Assembly: GCA_005473895.2 (NCBI GenBank)
Contig: SRJI02000033.1
Coordinates: forward strand, 1 to 49,903
Direction: 5' to 3'
Source: Carideicomes alvinocaridis
Lineage (GTDB): Bacteria; Pseudomonadota; Alphaproteobacteria; Rhodobacterales; Rhodobacteraceae
DNA: 49,903 bases
Positions 7,914 to 15,303 of this stretch are shown one piece after another. The stretch's first letter is position 1. Each line of letters begins with the position of its first letter. The notes under the pieces were generated by a model. That model did no database searches. It saw only the letters and a list, made by a program, of their open reading frames with translations, and was not told the DNA's origin. Position numbers and translations under genes: made by a program.

Positions 7914-7950
7914 AGAAAAAGGCCCCGGCTGTCCGACCGGGGCCCCCTCG
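7914..7950 (-). terminator. Intrinsic terminator of the ybjN-like gene
   Basis: On the minus strand GGCCCCGG (7944-7937), an 8-nt loop and CCGGGGCC (7928-7921) form a perfect 8-bp GC stem, followed directly by TTTTT. It begins about 24 nt after the stop codon of the ybjN-like gene, a textbook rho-independent terminator. Confidence 0.9.
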
Positions 7951-7968
7951 TTTCGTGAGTGGAAGAAA

Positions 7969-8469
7969 TCAGGCCCGGCCGTAGGCCTCGGCAATGGCGA
8001 CCTGCAGGGCGTCCTTGGCGCTGCGTTCGCCCCAGACGACAAGCTGGAAGGCCGGGTAGTAGCGTTCCGCGGACATCACCGCGGCATTGATCATGGTGTC
8101 GATCTGCTCGGCCGAGGCGACCTGCCCGCCCGCCAGGACCAGACCGTAGCGATAGACCATGAGCTTCTGCGCGTCCCACCAGGTGAAGGCGCCGGCCCAG
8201 CACTGGTCGTTGACGGCGTTGATCCCCTCGTAGAGCGCCGGCAGGCGGTCTTCGGGGGGCTCCATTTCGAAGGTGCAGACCATCCGCAGCGTCTCGTCGT
8301 AACCGGACCAGGCGAGGGTGATGGAATAGGTCCGCCACTGCCCCTCCACGGCCATGGCGATCTGGTCGTCGGCGATACGGTCGAAATCCCAGTCGTGATG
8401 CTCCGCCAGGTGCTCCACGATGTCGATGGGATGGATGTCTTCTTCCAGGAACTGCTCGGACAAGGCCAT
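7969..8469 (-). CDS. YbjN domain-containing protein
   Basis: A 166-residue soluble protein of the YbjN family, an alpha/beta domain resembling type III secretion chaperones. It shows the N-terminal HPIDIVEHLAEHHDWDFDR and the central strand region QWRTYSITLAWSGYDETLRMVC. The second half carries VNDQCWAGAFTWWDAQKLMVYRYGL and a C-terminal helix. In E. coli YbjN has been tied to motility and stress phenotypes without a known biochemical activity. In Rhodobacterales the family usually sits just upstream of proC; here a racemase-like gene intervenes. GAGGTGG precedes the ATG by 4 nt. A strong terminator follows at 7914-7950. Confidence 0.85.
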   Translation of the reverse strand: MALSEQFLEEDIHPIDIVEHLAEHHDWDFDRIADDQIAMAVEGQWRTYSITLAWSGYDETLRMVCTFEMEPPEDRLPALYEGINAVNDQCWAGAFTWWDAQKLMVYRYGLVLAGGQVASAEQIDTMINAAVMSAERYYPAFQLVVWGERSAKDALQVAIAEAYGRA

Positions 8470-8837
8470 TGCGCCACCTCATTGGTTGTAGCGAAGAAGG
8501 CGCAGGAGGCCCCCTAGCGCTTGGTGCCTGCTCTAGGGATCGGGAGGTTATCTGCCGTTCCCTACGAGATATGGTAGGCGGGGGGTCTCAGAGCTGTAAA
8601 GCGATTTGTTGGGGATAACCACGATAAGTGGTGGAAAACTCCGATCCCGTTACAATATGAGGTCGCGGCAGGATGTAATCCGCCCATACTACGGCCGGAA
8701 ACCGCCGCCCGGGACTTGTTGCTCTGAGGTGTCGGTCCCGCCGGAAGTGTGGCGGAGAAGCTTCCTTCGGACAGGGCCACCATATACTGTGTGCGCCAAA
8801 TCCGGACGCTGGCGAATGTGGGAAGGGGACACTGCAT
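8470..8837. promoter_or_regulatory. Divergent ybjN/mipZ control region with DnaA-like boxes
   Basis: A 368-bp gene-free stretch, locally AT-rich around 8590-8660. It contains TGGGGATAA at 8610-8618, one mismatch from the DnaA-box consensus TGTGGATAA. GGTGGAAAA at 8630-8638 (two mismatches) has the same orientation exactly 20 bp on. CCAC-GATAA-GTGG forms an inverted repeat at 8619-8631. A -10-like TATACT lies at 8783-8788, 50 bp before mipZ. No GANTC methylation site was seen. Confidence 0.35.
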
Positions 8838-9647
8838 ATGGCGCATATCATCGTGGTGGGCAACGAGAAGGGTGGCGCCGGGAAATCCACCATGTCGATG
8901 CACGTGGCCACGGCGCTGGCGCGCATGGGGCACCGCACCGGCGCGCTGGACCTCGACCTGCGGCAGCGCACCATGGGCCGCTACGTGGACAACCGGCGGC
9001 GCTTTCTCGAAGCCGAGGGGCTGGAGCTGCCCGGCCCGGAATATCGCGACCTGCCCGAGATCGACCAGGACCAGCTCAAGCCCGGCGAGAACATCTATGA
9101 CCACCGGCTGTCGGCGGCCGTGGCGGGGCTGGAGGAAAGCTGCGACTTCATCCTGATCGACTGCCCCGGCTCGCACACCCGCCTGAGCCAGGTGGCGCAT
9201 TCCCTGGCCGACACGCTGATCACGCCGCTCAACGACTCCTTCGTCGATTTCGACCTGCTGGCGCATATCGACGGCGACGGGGAAAAGATCGTCGGCCCCT
9301 CTGTCTATTCCGAAATGGTCTGGAGCGCGCGGCAGCTGCGGGCGCAGGCCGGGTTGCAGCCCATCGACTGGGTGGTGCTGCGCAACCGGCTGGGCGCGCA
9401 GGCCATGGTCAACAAGGCCAAGATGGAAAAGGCGCTGAACCGGCTGGCACGGCGCATCGGGTTCCGCGTGGCGCCGGGCTTCCACGAGCGGGTGATCTTC
9501 CGCGAACTCTTCCCGCGCGGGCTGACCCTGCTCGACCTCAAGGATATCGGGGTCAAGCAGCTCAACATCTCCAACGTGGCCGCACGGCAGGAGCTGCGGG
9601 ACCTGATCAAGGAGCTGAAGCTGCCCGGCGTGACGGTGAACTTCTGA
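8838..9647 (+). CDS. mipZ: Division-plane positioning ATPase MipZ
   Basis: A ParA/MinD-type P-loop ATPase that, in Caulobacter and Rhodobacter, binds ParB at origins, forms a pole-to-midcell gradient and blocks FtsZ polymerisation away from the middle. The 269-residue protein has the deviant Walker A GNEKGGAGKST (8-18, signature Lys11). DLDLRQRTMGRY (38-49) is close to the Caulobacter MipZ sequence, and FILIDCPGSHTRLS is the Walker B region. NDSFVDFDLL and VIFRELFPRGLTLLDL are MipZ-specific blocks. A GGGAAGGGG lies 9 nt before the ATG. It is monocistronic, convergent with the MarR gene after 16 bp. Confidence 0.95.
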   Translation: MAHIIVVGNEKGGAGKSTMSMHVATALARMGHRTGALDLDLRQRTMGRYVDNRRRFLEAEGLELPGPEYRDLPEIDQDQLKPGENIYDHRLSAAVAGLEESCDFILIDCPGSHTRLSQVAHSLADTLITPLNDSFVDFDLLAHIDGDGEKIVGPSVYSEMVWSARQLRAQAGLQPIDWVVLRNRLGAQAMVNKAKMEKALNRLARRIGFRVAPGFHERVIFRELFPRGLTLLDLKDIGVKQLNISNVAARQELRDLIKELKLPGVTVNF

Positions 9648-9663
9648 CCGGCTGAGCCGCCGC

Positions 9664-10143
9664 TCAGGGCGCCGGATCGGCCGCACCGGCGGCCAGGCGG
9701 CGCAGGGCGCGGCGCAGCACCTGCTCTTCCTCCGGCGCCAGCCGCGCGGCGAGCCGGGCATCGTAATCCCGCGCCACCTGCCGCAGCTCGCGATAGGCCG
9801 CCTCGCCCGCCGTGGTCAGCTCCAGCACCTCGTGGCGGCGGTCGTCCTCGCGCCTCGTACGTTTCAGGAACCGTCGCTCTTCCAGCCGCGCCACCGCCCG
9901 GCTGATCTTGGTCTTGTGCATCTTGGCGCGGGCGCCGATCTCCGTCGCCGTCATGCGCCCGTAGATGCCGAGGTGGAACAGCACCCGCCATTCCGTCCGC
10001 AGCATTCCATAACGTTCGCGGTAGACCTGCTGGAAGGCGAGGCTCGATTCCTCCGCCGCCTGGTTCAGCAGGTAGGGCAGGAAGGATTGCAGATCGAAGC
10101 CGTCGCCCGCCCTGCCGCCATCGGGGTCATCACTTTTGCTCAT
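9664..10143 (-). CDS. MarR family transcriptional regulator, likely controlling the homogentisate genes
   Basis: A 159-residue winged-helix regulator. The DNA-binding region spans about residues 55-105, with TEWRVLFHLGIYGRMTATEI, the recognition helix AKMHKTKISRAVARLEERRF and the wing LKRTRREDDRRHEVLELT. The termini form the dimerisation helices. It is divergent from hmgA across 70 bp that contain a TTGT..ACAA-type quasi-palindrome, so it probably represses hmgA and itself. An aromatic acid such as homogentisate is a reasonable ligand guess, but nothing in the sequence proves it. Confidence 0.85.
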   Translation of the reverse strand: MSKSDDPDGGRAGDGFDLQSFLPYLLNQAAEESSLAFQQVYRERYGMLRTEWRVLFHLGIYGRMTATEIGARAKMHKTKISRAVARLEERRFLKRTRREDDRRHEVLELTTAGEAAYRELRQVARDYDARLAARLAPEEEQVLRRALRRLAAGAADPAP

Positions 10144-10159
10144 GCGGCTGTTGTGACGC

Positions 10160-10172
10160 TTGTTAGTTACAA
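10160..10172. promoter_or_regulatory. Candidate MarR operator between marR and hmgA
   Basis: TTGTTAGTTACAA is an imperfect palindrome with five of six arm positions symmetric, of the kind bound by MarR dimers. It lies 17 bp from the regulator start and 41 bp before hmgA, so it could block both promoters. A second GTTAC occurs 15 bp further on. Confidence 0.45.
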
Positions 10173-10213
10173 ATTCAACGGTTACCTACGCAACCAACTG
10201 AGAGGAGGTTGCC

Positions 10214-11575
10214 ATGAATCGCCAGACCAACCCGACCGAGATGACGCAGGCCGCGACGCCCATGGGCACGCATGAGGGCTACATGCCCGGCTTCGGCAAC
10301 GATTTCGAGACGGAGGCCCTGCCCGGCGCGCTGCCGCAGGGCATGAACTCGCCCCAGAAGGTGAATTACGGCCTCTATGGCGAGCAGCTTTCGGGCACGG
10401 CCTTCACCGCGCCGTCGCACCAGAACGAACGCACCTGGTGCTACCGCATCCGGCCGTCGGTGAAGCATTCGGGCCGCTACACGCGCATCGACGTGCCCTA
10501 CTGGAAATCCGCGCCCCACGTGGTGGAGGACGTGACCAGCCTGGGCCAGTACCGCTGGGACCCGGTGCCGCATTCCGAACAGGACCTGACCTGGATCACC
10601 GGCATGCGCACCATGACCACGGCGGGCGACGTGAACACCCAGGTCGGCATGGCGAGCCATATCTACCTGGTGACCGCCTCGATGAAGGACGAGTACTTCT
10701 ACTCCGCCGACAGCGAGATGCTGGTCGTGCCGCAGGAAGGCCGTCTGCGTTTCGCGACCGAGCTGGGCATCATCGACATCGAGCCGAAGGAGATCGCGGT
10801 GATCCCCCGCGGGCTGGTCTACCGGGTCGAGGTGCTGGAAGGCCCCGCGCGCGGCTTCGTCTGCGAGAACTACGGCCAGAAATTCGAGCTGCCGGGCCGC
10901 GGGCCGATCGGCGCCAACTGCATGGCCAATCCCCGCGACTTCAAGACGCCGGTGGCCGCCTACGAGGACCGCGACGCGCCCTCCACGCTCACCATCAAGT
11001 GGTGCGGCCAGTTCCACGAGACCGAGATCGGGCATTCGCCGCTCGACGTGGTGGCCTGGCACGGCAATTACTGCCCGGTGAAATACGACCTGCGCAACTA
11101 CTGCCCGGTGGGCGCGATCCTGTTCGACCACCCGGACCCGTCGATCTTTACCGTGCTCACCGCCCCCTCGGGCGTGCCGGGCACGGCCAACATCGACTTC
11201 GTGCTGTTCCGCGAACGCTGGATGGTGGCCGAGGATACCTTCCGCCCGCCGTGGTACCACAAGAACGTCATGTCCGAGCTGATGGGCAACATCTACGGCC
11301 AGTACGACGCCAAGCCGCAGGGCTTCGTCCCGGGCGGCATGAGCCTGCACAACATGATGCTGCCGCACGGGCCGGACAAGAACGCCTTCGAGGGCGCGTC
11401 GAACGCCGACCTCGGGCCCGAGAAGCTCGACAACACCATGTCCTTCATGTTCGAGACCCGCTTCCCGCAGCACCTGACGGAGTTCGCGGGCAAGGAAGCG
11501 CCCCTGCAGGACGATTACATCGACTGCTGGGACAGCCTTGAGAAGAAGTTCGACGGCACTCCGGGCAAGAAGTAG
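10214..11575 (+). CDS. hmgA: Homogentisate 1,2-dioxygenase
   Basis: An Fe(II) enzyme that opens the homogentisate ring to maleylacetoacetate, central to tyrosine, phenylalanine and hydroxyphenylacetate breakdown. At 453 residues it matches family length. The metal ligands are visible as His349 and Glu355 in [15 protein letters not shown] and His385 in MLPHGPD, with the same spacing as in the human enzyme. The N-terminus has the conserved [20 protein letters not shown] strong GAGGAGG lies 5 nt before the ATG. It begins a plus-strand catabolic set with maiA and fahA, opposite a MarR regulator. Confidence 0.97.
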   Translation: MNRQTNPTEMTQAATPMGTHEGYMPGFGNDFETEALPGALPQGMNSPQKVNYGLYGEQLSGTAFTAPSHQNERTWCYRIRPSVKHSGRYTRIDVPYWKSAPHVVEDVTSLGQYRWDPVPHSEQDLTWITGMRTMTTAGDVNTQVGMASHIYLVTASMKDEYFYSADSEMLVVPQEGRLRFATELGIIDIEPKEIAVIPRGLVYRVEVLEGPARGFVCENYGQKFELPGRGPIGANCMANPRDFKTPVAAYEDRDAPSTLTIKWCGQFHETEIGHSPLDVVAWHGNYCPVKYDLRNYCPVGAILFDHPDPSIFTVLTAPSGVPGTANIDFVLFRERWMVAEDTFRPPWYHKNVMSELMGNIYGQYDAKPQGFVPGGMSLHNMMLPHGPDKNAFEGASNADLGPEKLDNTMSFMFETRFPQHLTEFAGKEAPLQDDYIDCWDSLEKKFDGTPGKK

Positions 11576-11597
11576 GCCGCAGGCTATCATTCCCCAT

Positions 11598-11625
11598 GGG
11601 TCCCGGGCTAACAGGTCCGGGACCC
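11598..11625 (+). terminator. Hairpin between hmgA and maiA
   Basis: GGGTCCCGG and CCGGGACCC form a perfect 9-bp stem with a 10-nt loop, 23 nt after the hmgA stop. No T-tract follows, so it may be an attenuating or RNA-stabilising hairpin within the operon rather than a full terminator. Confidence 0.5.
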
Positions 11626-11662
11626 AGCCCCATGCCCGGGGCCGGACAAACGGGAGGACGAC

Positions 11663-12295
11663 GTGAAGCTCTACAGCTACTGGCGATCCACCACCTCTGT
11701 GCGGGTGCGGATCGCGATGAACCTCAAGGGGCTCGACTACGAGCTCGAGACCATCAACCTGCCCAAGGGCGAACAGCGCGAGGACGGCTACGCTGCGATC
11801 AACCCGATCAAGGGCGTGCCCGCGCTGGTGCTGGACGACGGCACGGTGCTGACCCAGTCCATGGCGATCCTGACCTGGCTGGAGACCACCTATCCCGACC
11901 CCGCGCTGCTGCCCGCCGACCCGGTGGCCCGCGCGCAGGTGGAGGCCGCCTGCCACGCCATCGCGCTCGACATCCATCCGGTCAACAACCTCAAGGTGCT
12001 GGGCTACCTCAAGGGCGTGCTGGGCCATTCCCAGGAAGAAACCGTGACCTGGATGAACCACTGGATGCACGAGGGGTTCACCGCCTTCCAGAGCCTGATC
12101 CGCAAGGACACGCCCTTCTGCTTCGGGGACGAGATCGGCCTCGCCGACCTCTGCCTCGTGGGGCAGATGGTGAACGCCAAGCGGTGGGGGCTGGACCTCG
12201 GCCCCTTCGGCCGGCTGGAAGAGATCGACATGCGCTGCCGCGAGATCGAGGCGGTGCAGAAGGGCCTGCCCGAGGCGCAGCCCGACGCACAATAG
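11663..12295 (+). CDS. maiA: Maleylacetoacetate isomerase (zeta-class glutathione S-transferase)
   Basis: Isomerises maleylacetoacetate to fumarylacetoacetate using glutathione, the step after HmgA. The 210-residue protein has a thioredoxin-like N-terminal domain with LYSYWRSTTSVRVRIAMNLK; zeta-class enzymes usually show SSCS where this one has STTS. It also has NPIKGVPALVLDDG and LTQSMAILTWLE (glutathione binding), and the all-helical C-terminal domain with FGDEIGLADLCLV. The start is GTG at 11663 with GGGAGG 5 nt upstream. The stop lies inside a 14-bp tandem duplication at 12289-12314. Confidence 0.94.
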   Translation: MKLYSYWRSTTSVRVRIAMNLKGLDYELETINLPKGEQREDGYAAINPIKGVPALVLDDGTVLTQSMAILTWLETTYPDPALLPADPVARAQVEAACHAIALDIHPVNNLKVLGYLKGVLGHSQEETVTWMNHWMHEGFTAFQSLIRKDTPFCFGDEIGLADLCLVGQMVNAKRWGLDLGPFGRLEEIDMRCREIEAVQKGLPEAQPDAQ

Positions 12296-12371
12296 CGGGC
12301 GCAGAATAGCGGGCGCGCGGGCGGACACCGCCTGCCCCGGCCCGCGGATGAACGAGAAGAAGGAAACGCGA

Positions 12372-13628
12372 ATGCCACTCAAGAAAAGCTGGGTCGAGAG
12401 CGCCAACAGCGCCGACACCCCCTTTCCGCTGAACAACCTGCCCTACGGCGTCTTTGCCACGGACGATCTGGACCCGCGCTGCGGCGTGGCGATCGGCGAC
12501 ATGATCCTCGACTGCCAGCGCGCCGAGGAAGAGGGGTTGATCGCCCTGGGCGACGCGCCGCTTTTCGACGTGCCGTTCTGGAACGAGGTGATGGAAGAAG
12601 GCCCCGAGGCCTGGGCCGCCCTGCGCGACCGGCTGACCCAGATCCTCGAAGAGGGCAGCAAGGATCGCGAGGCGGCCGAGAAGCTGCTGGTGAAGCAGTC
12701 CGACGCCACCATGCAGATGCCCTTCCTCGTGGCGGAATACACCGATTTCTACGCCGGCCGGAACCACGCCTTCAACGTGGGCTCGCTGTTCCGCGGCCCC
12801 GAGAACGCGCTACCGCCGAACTGGCTGCACATCCCGATCGGCTATAACGGCCGGGCATCCTCGGTCGTCGTCTCCGGCACCGAGGTGCGCCGCCCCTGGG
12901 GCCAGCTGAAAGGCCCGAACGACGACAAGCCGCGCTTTGCCCCCTGCGAACGCTTCGACCTGGAGCTCGAGATGGGCGCCATCGTCGGCACCGCCTCGGA
13001 CGGGCCGGTGACGGTGGACGAGGCGGACCAGATGATCTTCGGCTACGTGCTGCTGAACGACTGGTCGGCGCGCGACATCCAGGCCTGGGAATACCAGCCG
13101 CTCGGCCCCTTCCAGGCCAAGGCGACCGCGACCACGATCAGCCCGTGGATCGTCACCCGCGCCGCGCTGGAGCCGTTCCGCACCGACACGCCCGAGCGCG
13201 AGGTGGAGCTGCTGCCGCATCTCAAGGATACCGGCCCGATGCTCTACGACATCGAGCTGTCGGTCAGCCTCGCCCCCGAGGGCGGCCAGCCCACCACCAT
13301 CTCGCAGACGAACTACAGCGTGATGTACTATTCCTCGGCGCAGCAGCTGGCGCATCACACCACCGCGGGCAGCCCGATGACCCCGGGCGACCTGCTGGGC
13401 TCCGGCACCATCTCGGGGACCGAGAAGGGCACGCTGGGCTCGCTGCTGGAACTCAGCTGGGGCGGCAAGAACCCGGTGCAGATCGACGGCGGAGAGCGGA
13501 CCTTCCTGCAGGACGGCGACACGCTGACGCTGCACGGCCATGCCCAGGGCGACGGCTATCGCATCGGCTTCGGCGACTGCACCGGCACGCTGCTGCCGGC
13601 GCTGAGCGACCCCTACGCGCGAGGCTGA
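12372..13628 (+). CDS. fahA: Fumarylacetoacetase
   Basis: Hydrolyses fumarylacetoacetate to fumarate and acetoacetate, finishing the homogentisate pathway. The 418-residue protein has the small N-terminal SH3-like domain and a catalytic domain with the metal-site motif EYTDFYAGRNHAFNVG, as in mammalian enzymes. Later come FDLELEMGAIVG, LLNDWSARDIQAWEY and GSGTISGTEKGTLGS. I chose the ATG at 12372 because AAGGAAA lies just upstream and the protein then starts like its relatives. An in-frame ATG 24 nt earlier has no ribosome binding site. It is convergent with the DUF2585 gene after 28 bp. Confidence 0.95.
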   Translation: MPLKKSWVESANSADTPFPLNNLPYGVFATDDLDPRCGVAIGDMILDCQRAEEEGLIALGDAPLFDVPFWNEVMEEGPEAWAALRDRLTQILEEGSKDREAAEKLLVKQSDATMQMPFLVAEYTDFYAGRNHAFNVGSLFRGPENALPPNWLHIPIGYNGRASSVVVSGTEVRRPWGQLKGPNDDKPRFAPCERFDLELEMGAIVGTASDGPVTVDEADQMIFGYVLLNDWSARDIQAWEYQPLGPFQAKATATTISPWIVTRAALEPFRTDTPEREVELLPHLKDTGPMLYDIELSVSLAPEGGQPTTISQTNYSVMYYSSAQQLAHHTTAGSPMTPGDLLGSGTISGTEKGTLGSLLELSWGGKNPVQIDGGERTFLQDGDTLTLHGHAQGDGYRIGFGDCTGTLLPALSDPYARG

Positions 13629-13656
13629 GACGGTGACGGGCGCTCGACTTTCCTGC

Positions 13657-14223
13657 TCAGACGGCCGACTGCCAGTCGGACACGGCCTCCATCGGCCAGA
13701 GCAGCATCAGGATGTTGAGCGCCAGCCCGTCACGGATCAGCCAGGTGGTCAGCACCTCGAAGCCGAGCACGATCGCGACGCTGGCCCAGACCGGGAGGCG
13801 CCGGGCCAGCCAGAAGCCCGCGATCATTACCAGCACGTCGACGGCGGAGTTGATGACGCTGTCGCCGTTATACTGGTCGCTGATGGTGGTCGTGCGGTAG
13901 CGCTCGATCACCCAGGGGGTATTCTCGACCACTTCCCAGGTGCATTCGACCGCCAGGGCGATGGCAAAACGCCAGCGCATCGGCAGGCGGCGGGCCACCA
14001 GCCAGAGCGCGCCGAAGAACAGAATGCCGTGCAGCAGGTGGCTGGGCGTGTACCAGTCCATCAGGTGCTGGCTGGACATGCCGGGATCGTTCGGCCCGTG
14101 CCACAGCGCCACGTAGCCGCAGGGGCAGATCAGGTTCCGACCCATCGCCCAGAGAGCGATGGACGAGGCGAAAAACATCGCCACGCAAAGAAGATAGACA
14201 ATTTCGCGCCGGCTGTCCTGCAT
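13657..14223 (-). CDS. DUF2585 (UPF0314) integral membrane protein
   Basis: A 188-residue membrane protein with about four or five predicted helices: near 8-27 (IVYLLCVAMFFASSIALWAM), 63-78, 85-95, 125-140 and 148-162. A conserved block near 33-62 (CPCGYVALWHGP, then SQHLMDWYTPSH) and WEVVENTPWVIERYR near 95-109 are typical of DUF2585. No biochemical function is known for the family. It lies opposite in orientation inside the homogentisate region, so it is not part of that operon. Its start at 14223 is 55 bp from the plus-strand gene that follows. Confidence 0.85.
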   Translation of the reverse strand: MQDSRREIVYLLCVAMFFASSIALWAMGRNLICPCGYVALWHGPNDPGMSSQHLMDWYTPSHLLHGILFFGALWLVARRLPMRWRFAIALAVECTWEVVENTPWVIERYRTTTISDQYNGDSVINSAVDVLVMIAGFWLARRLPVWASVAIVLGFEVLTTWLIRDGLALNILMLLWPMEAVSDWQSAV

Positions 14224-14278
14224 GGCGCGACAGGATCACGGGCGGCATCCGCTGTCCACTGAAAACCGGAGGAAAGAC

Positions 14279-15229
14279 ATGGCCAAGGCATTCGCATCCG
14301 CAGGCGACATGACCGAGAAGAAGATCAGCTTCACCGAGATCGGCGAGGGGCTCTGGGCCTTCACCGCCGAGGGCGATCCCAATACCGGCGTCATAATCGG
14401 CGATGACAGCGTGATGATCGTCGAGGCGCAGGCGACGCCCAAGCTGGCCCGCAAGGTGATCGAGAAGGTGCGCGAAGTCACCGACAAGCCGATCACCCAC
14501 CTGGTCCTGACCCATTACCACGCCGTCCGCGTGCTGGGCGCCTCGGCCTATGGTGCCGAGCAGATCATCATGTCCGACACCACCCGCGGCCAGGTGGTGG
14601 AGCGCGGCCAGCAGGATTGGGATTCCGAGACCAACCGCTTCCCCCGCCTGTTCGAGGGGCGCGAGGAGATCCCGGGCCTGACCTGGCCCACCACCACCTT
14701 CACCGGCAAGATGACGGTCTGGCTGGGCAACCGCCGGGTGGACCTCATGCATCTCGGCCGGGCGCATACGGCGGGCGACATCGTGATCCACGTGCCGGAC
14801 CAGAACGTGATGTTCACCGGCGACATCGTGGAATACCACTCCGCCTGCTACTGCGGCGACGGGCACCTGAAGGACTGGCCCGCCACGCTCGACGCGATCC
14901 GCGCCTTTGACCTCGACGCCATCGCGCCGGGCCGGGGCGACGCGCTGGTGGGCCGCGAGATGGTGAACGCCGCGCTCGACAACAGCACCGACTTCATCGA
15001 AAGCACCTACCGCCCGGCGGCCAAGGTGGCGGCGCGCGGCGGCACGGTGGAAGAGGCCTATGCCGCGGTCCGCGCGGAATGCGACCCCAAGTTCGCCGAC
15101 TACGCGATCTACGAGCATTGCCTGCCCTTCAACGTCTACCGCGCCTGGGACGAGGCCCGCGGCATCGAGACCCCGCGCGTCTGGACGCCCGAGCGCGACA
15201 AGGCGGCGTGGGAGCTGCTGCAGGGCTGA
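14279..15229 (+). CDS. Metallo-beta-lactamase-fold protein with a degenerate metal site
   Basis: A 316-residue protein with the MBL fold: GEGLWAFTAEGDPNTGVIIG, then ITHLVLTHYHAVR, HLGRAHTAGDIVIH and VMFTGDIVE. The hallmark HxHxDH is here His79-Tyr-His81-Ala-Val-Arg84, so the Asp and third His are replaced. HTAGD (163-167) and GD (181-182) persist, but the late PGHG is PGRG (217-220). It may hold one metal or act without one. The start is set by GGAGG 8 nt before the ATG at 14279. It precedes the flavin hydroxylase, suggesting a role in the same aromatic pathway; the substrate is unknown. Confidence 0.8.
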   Translation: MAKAFASAGDMTEKKISFTEIGEGLWAFTAEGDPNTGVIIGDDSVMIVEAQATPKLARKVIEKVREVTDKPITHLVLTHYHAVRVLGASAYGAEQIIMSDTTRGQVVERGQQDWDSETNRFPRLFEGREEIPGLTWPTTTFTGKMTVWLGNRRVDLMHLGRAHTAGDIVIHVPDQNVMFTGDIVEYHSACYCGDGHLKDWPATLDAIRAFDLDAIAPGRGDALVGREMVNAALDNSTDFIESTYRPAAKVAARGGTVEEAYAAVRAECDPKFADYAIYEHCLPFNVYRAWDEARGIETPRVWTPERDKAAWELLQG

Positions 15230-15237
15230 GGATGGCC

Positions 15238-15261
15238 GGGGCCGCCCCGCGCGGCGGCCCC
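15238..15261 (+). terminator. Hairpin between the MBL-fold gene and the flavin hydroxylase gene
   Basis: GGGGCCGCC and GGCGGCCCC form a perfect 9-bp stem with a 6-nt loop, followed by GTTTC. It lies 8 nt after the stop of the MBL-fold gene. It could be a partial terminator that lowers expression of the downstream genes. Confidence 0.5.
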
Positions 15262-15303
15262 GTTTCGCCGAGGCGCGGCCCGGGACCGCGTGAGGGAGGA
15301 CAG

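Noticed and set aside
8470-8837. Considered this as a chromosomal replication origin because of DnaA-like boxes.
   Set aside because: There are only two degenerate boxes, no extended AT-rich unwinding element, and none of the genes usually found at alphaproteobacterial origins.
10175-12436. 753-codon open frame antisense to hmgA and maiA.
   Set aside because: A GC-skewed shadow frame without a ribosome binding site. hmgA and maiA on the other strand are complete and unmistakable.
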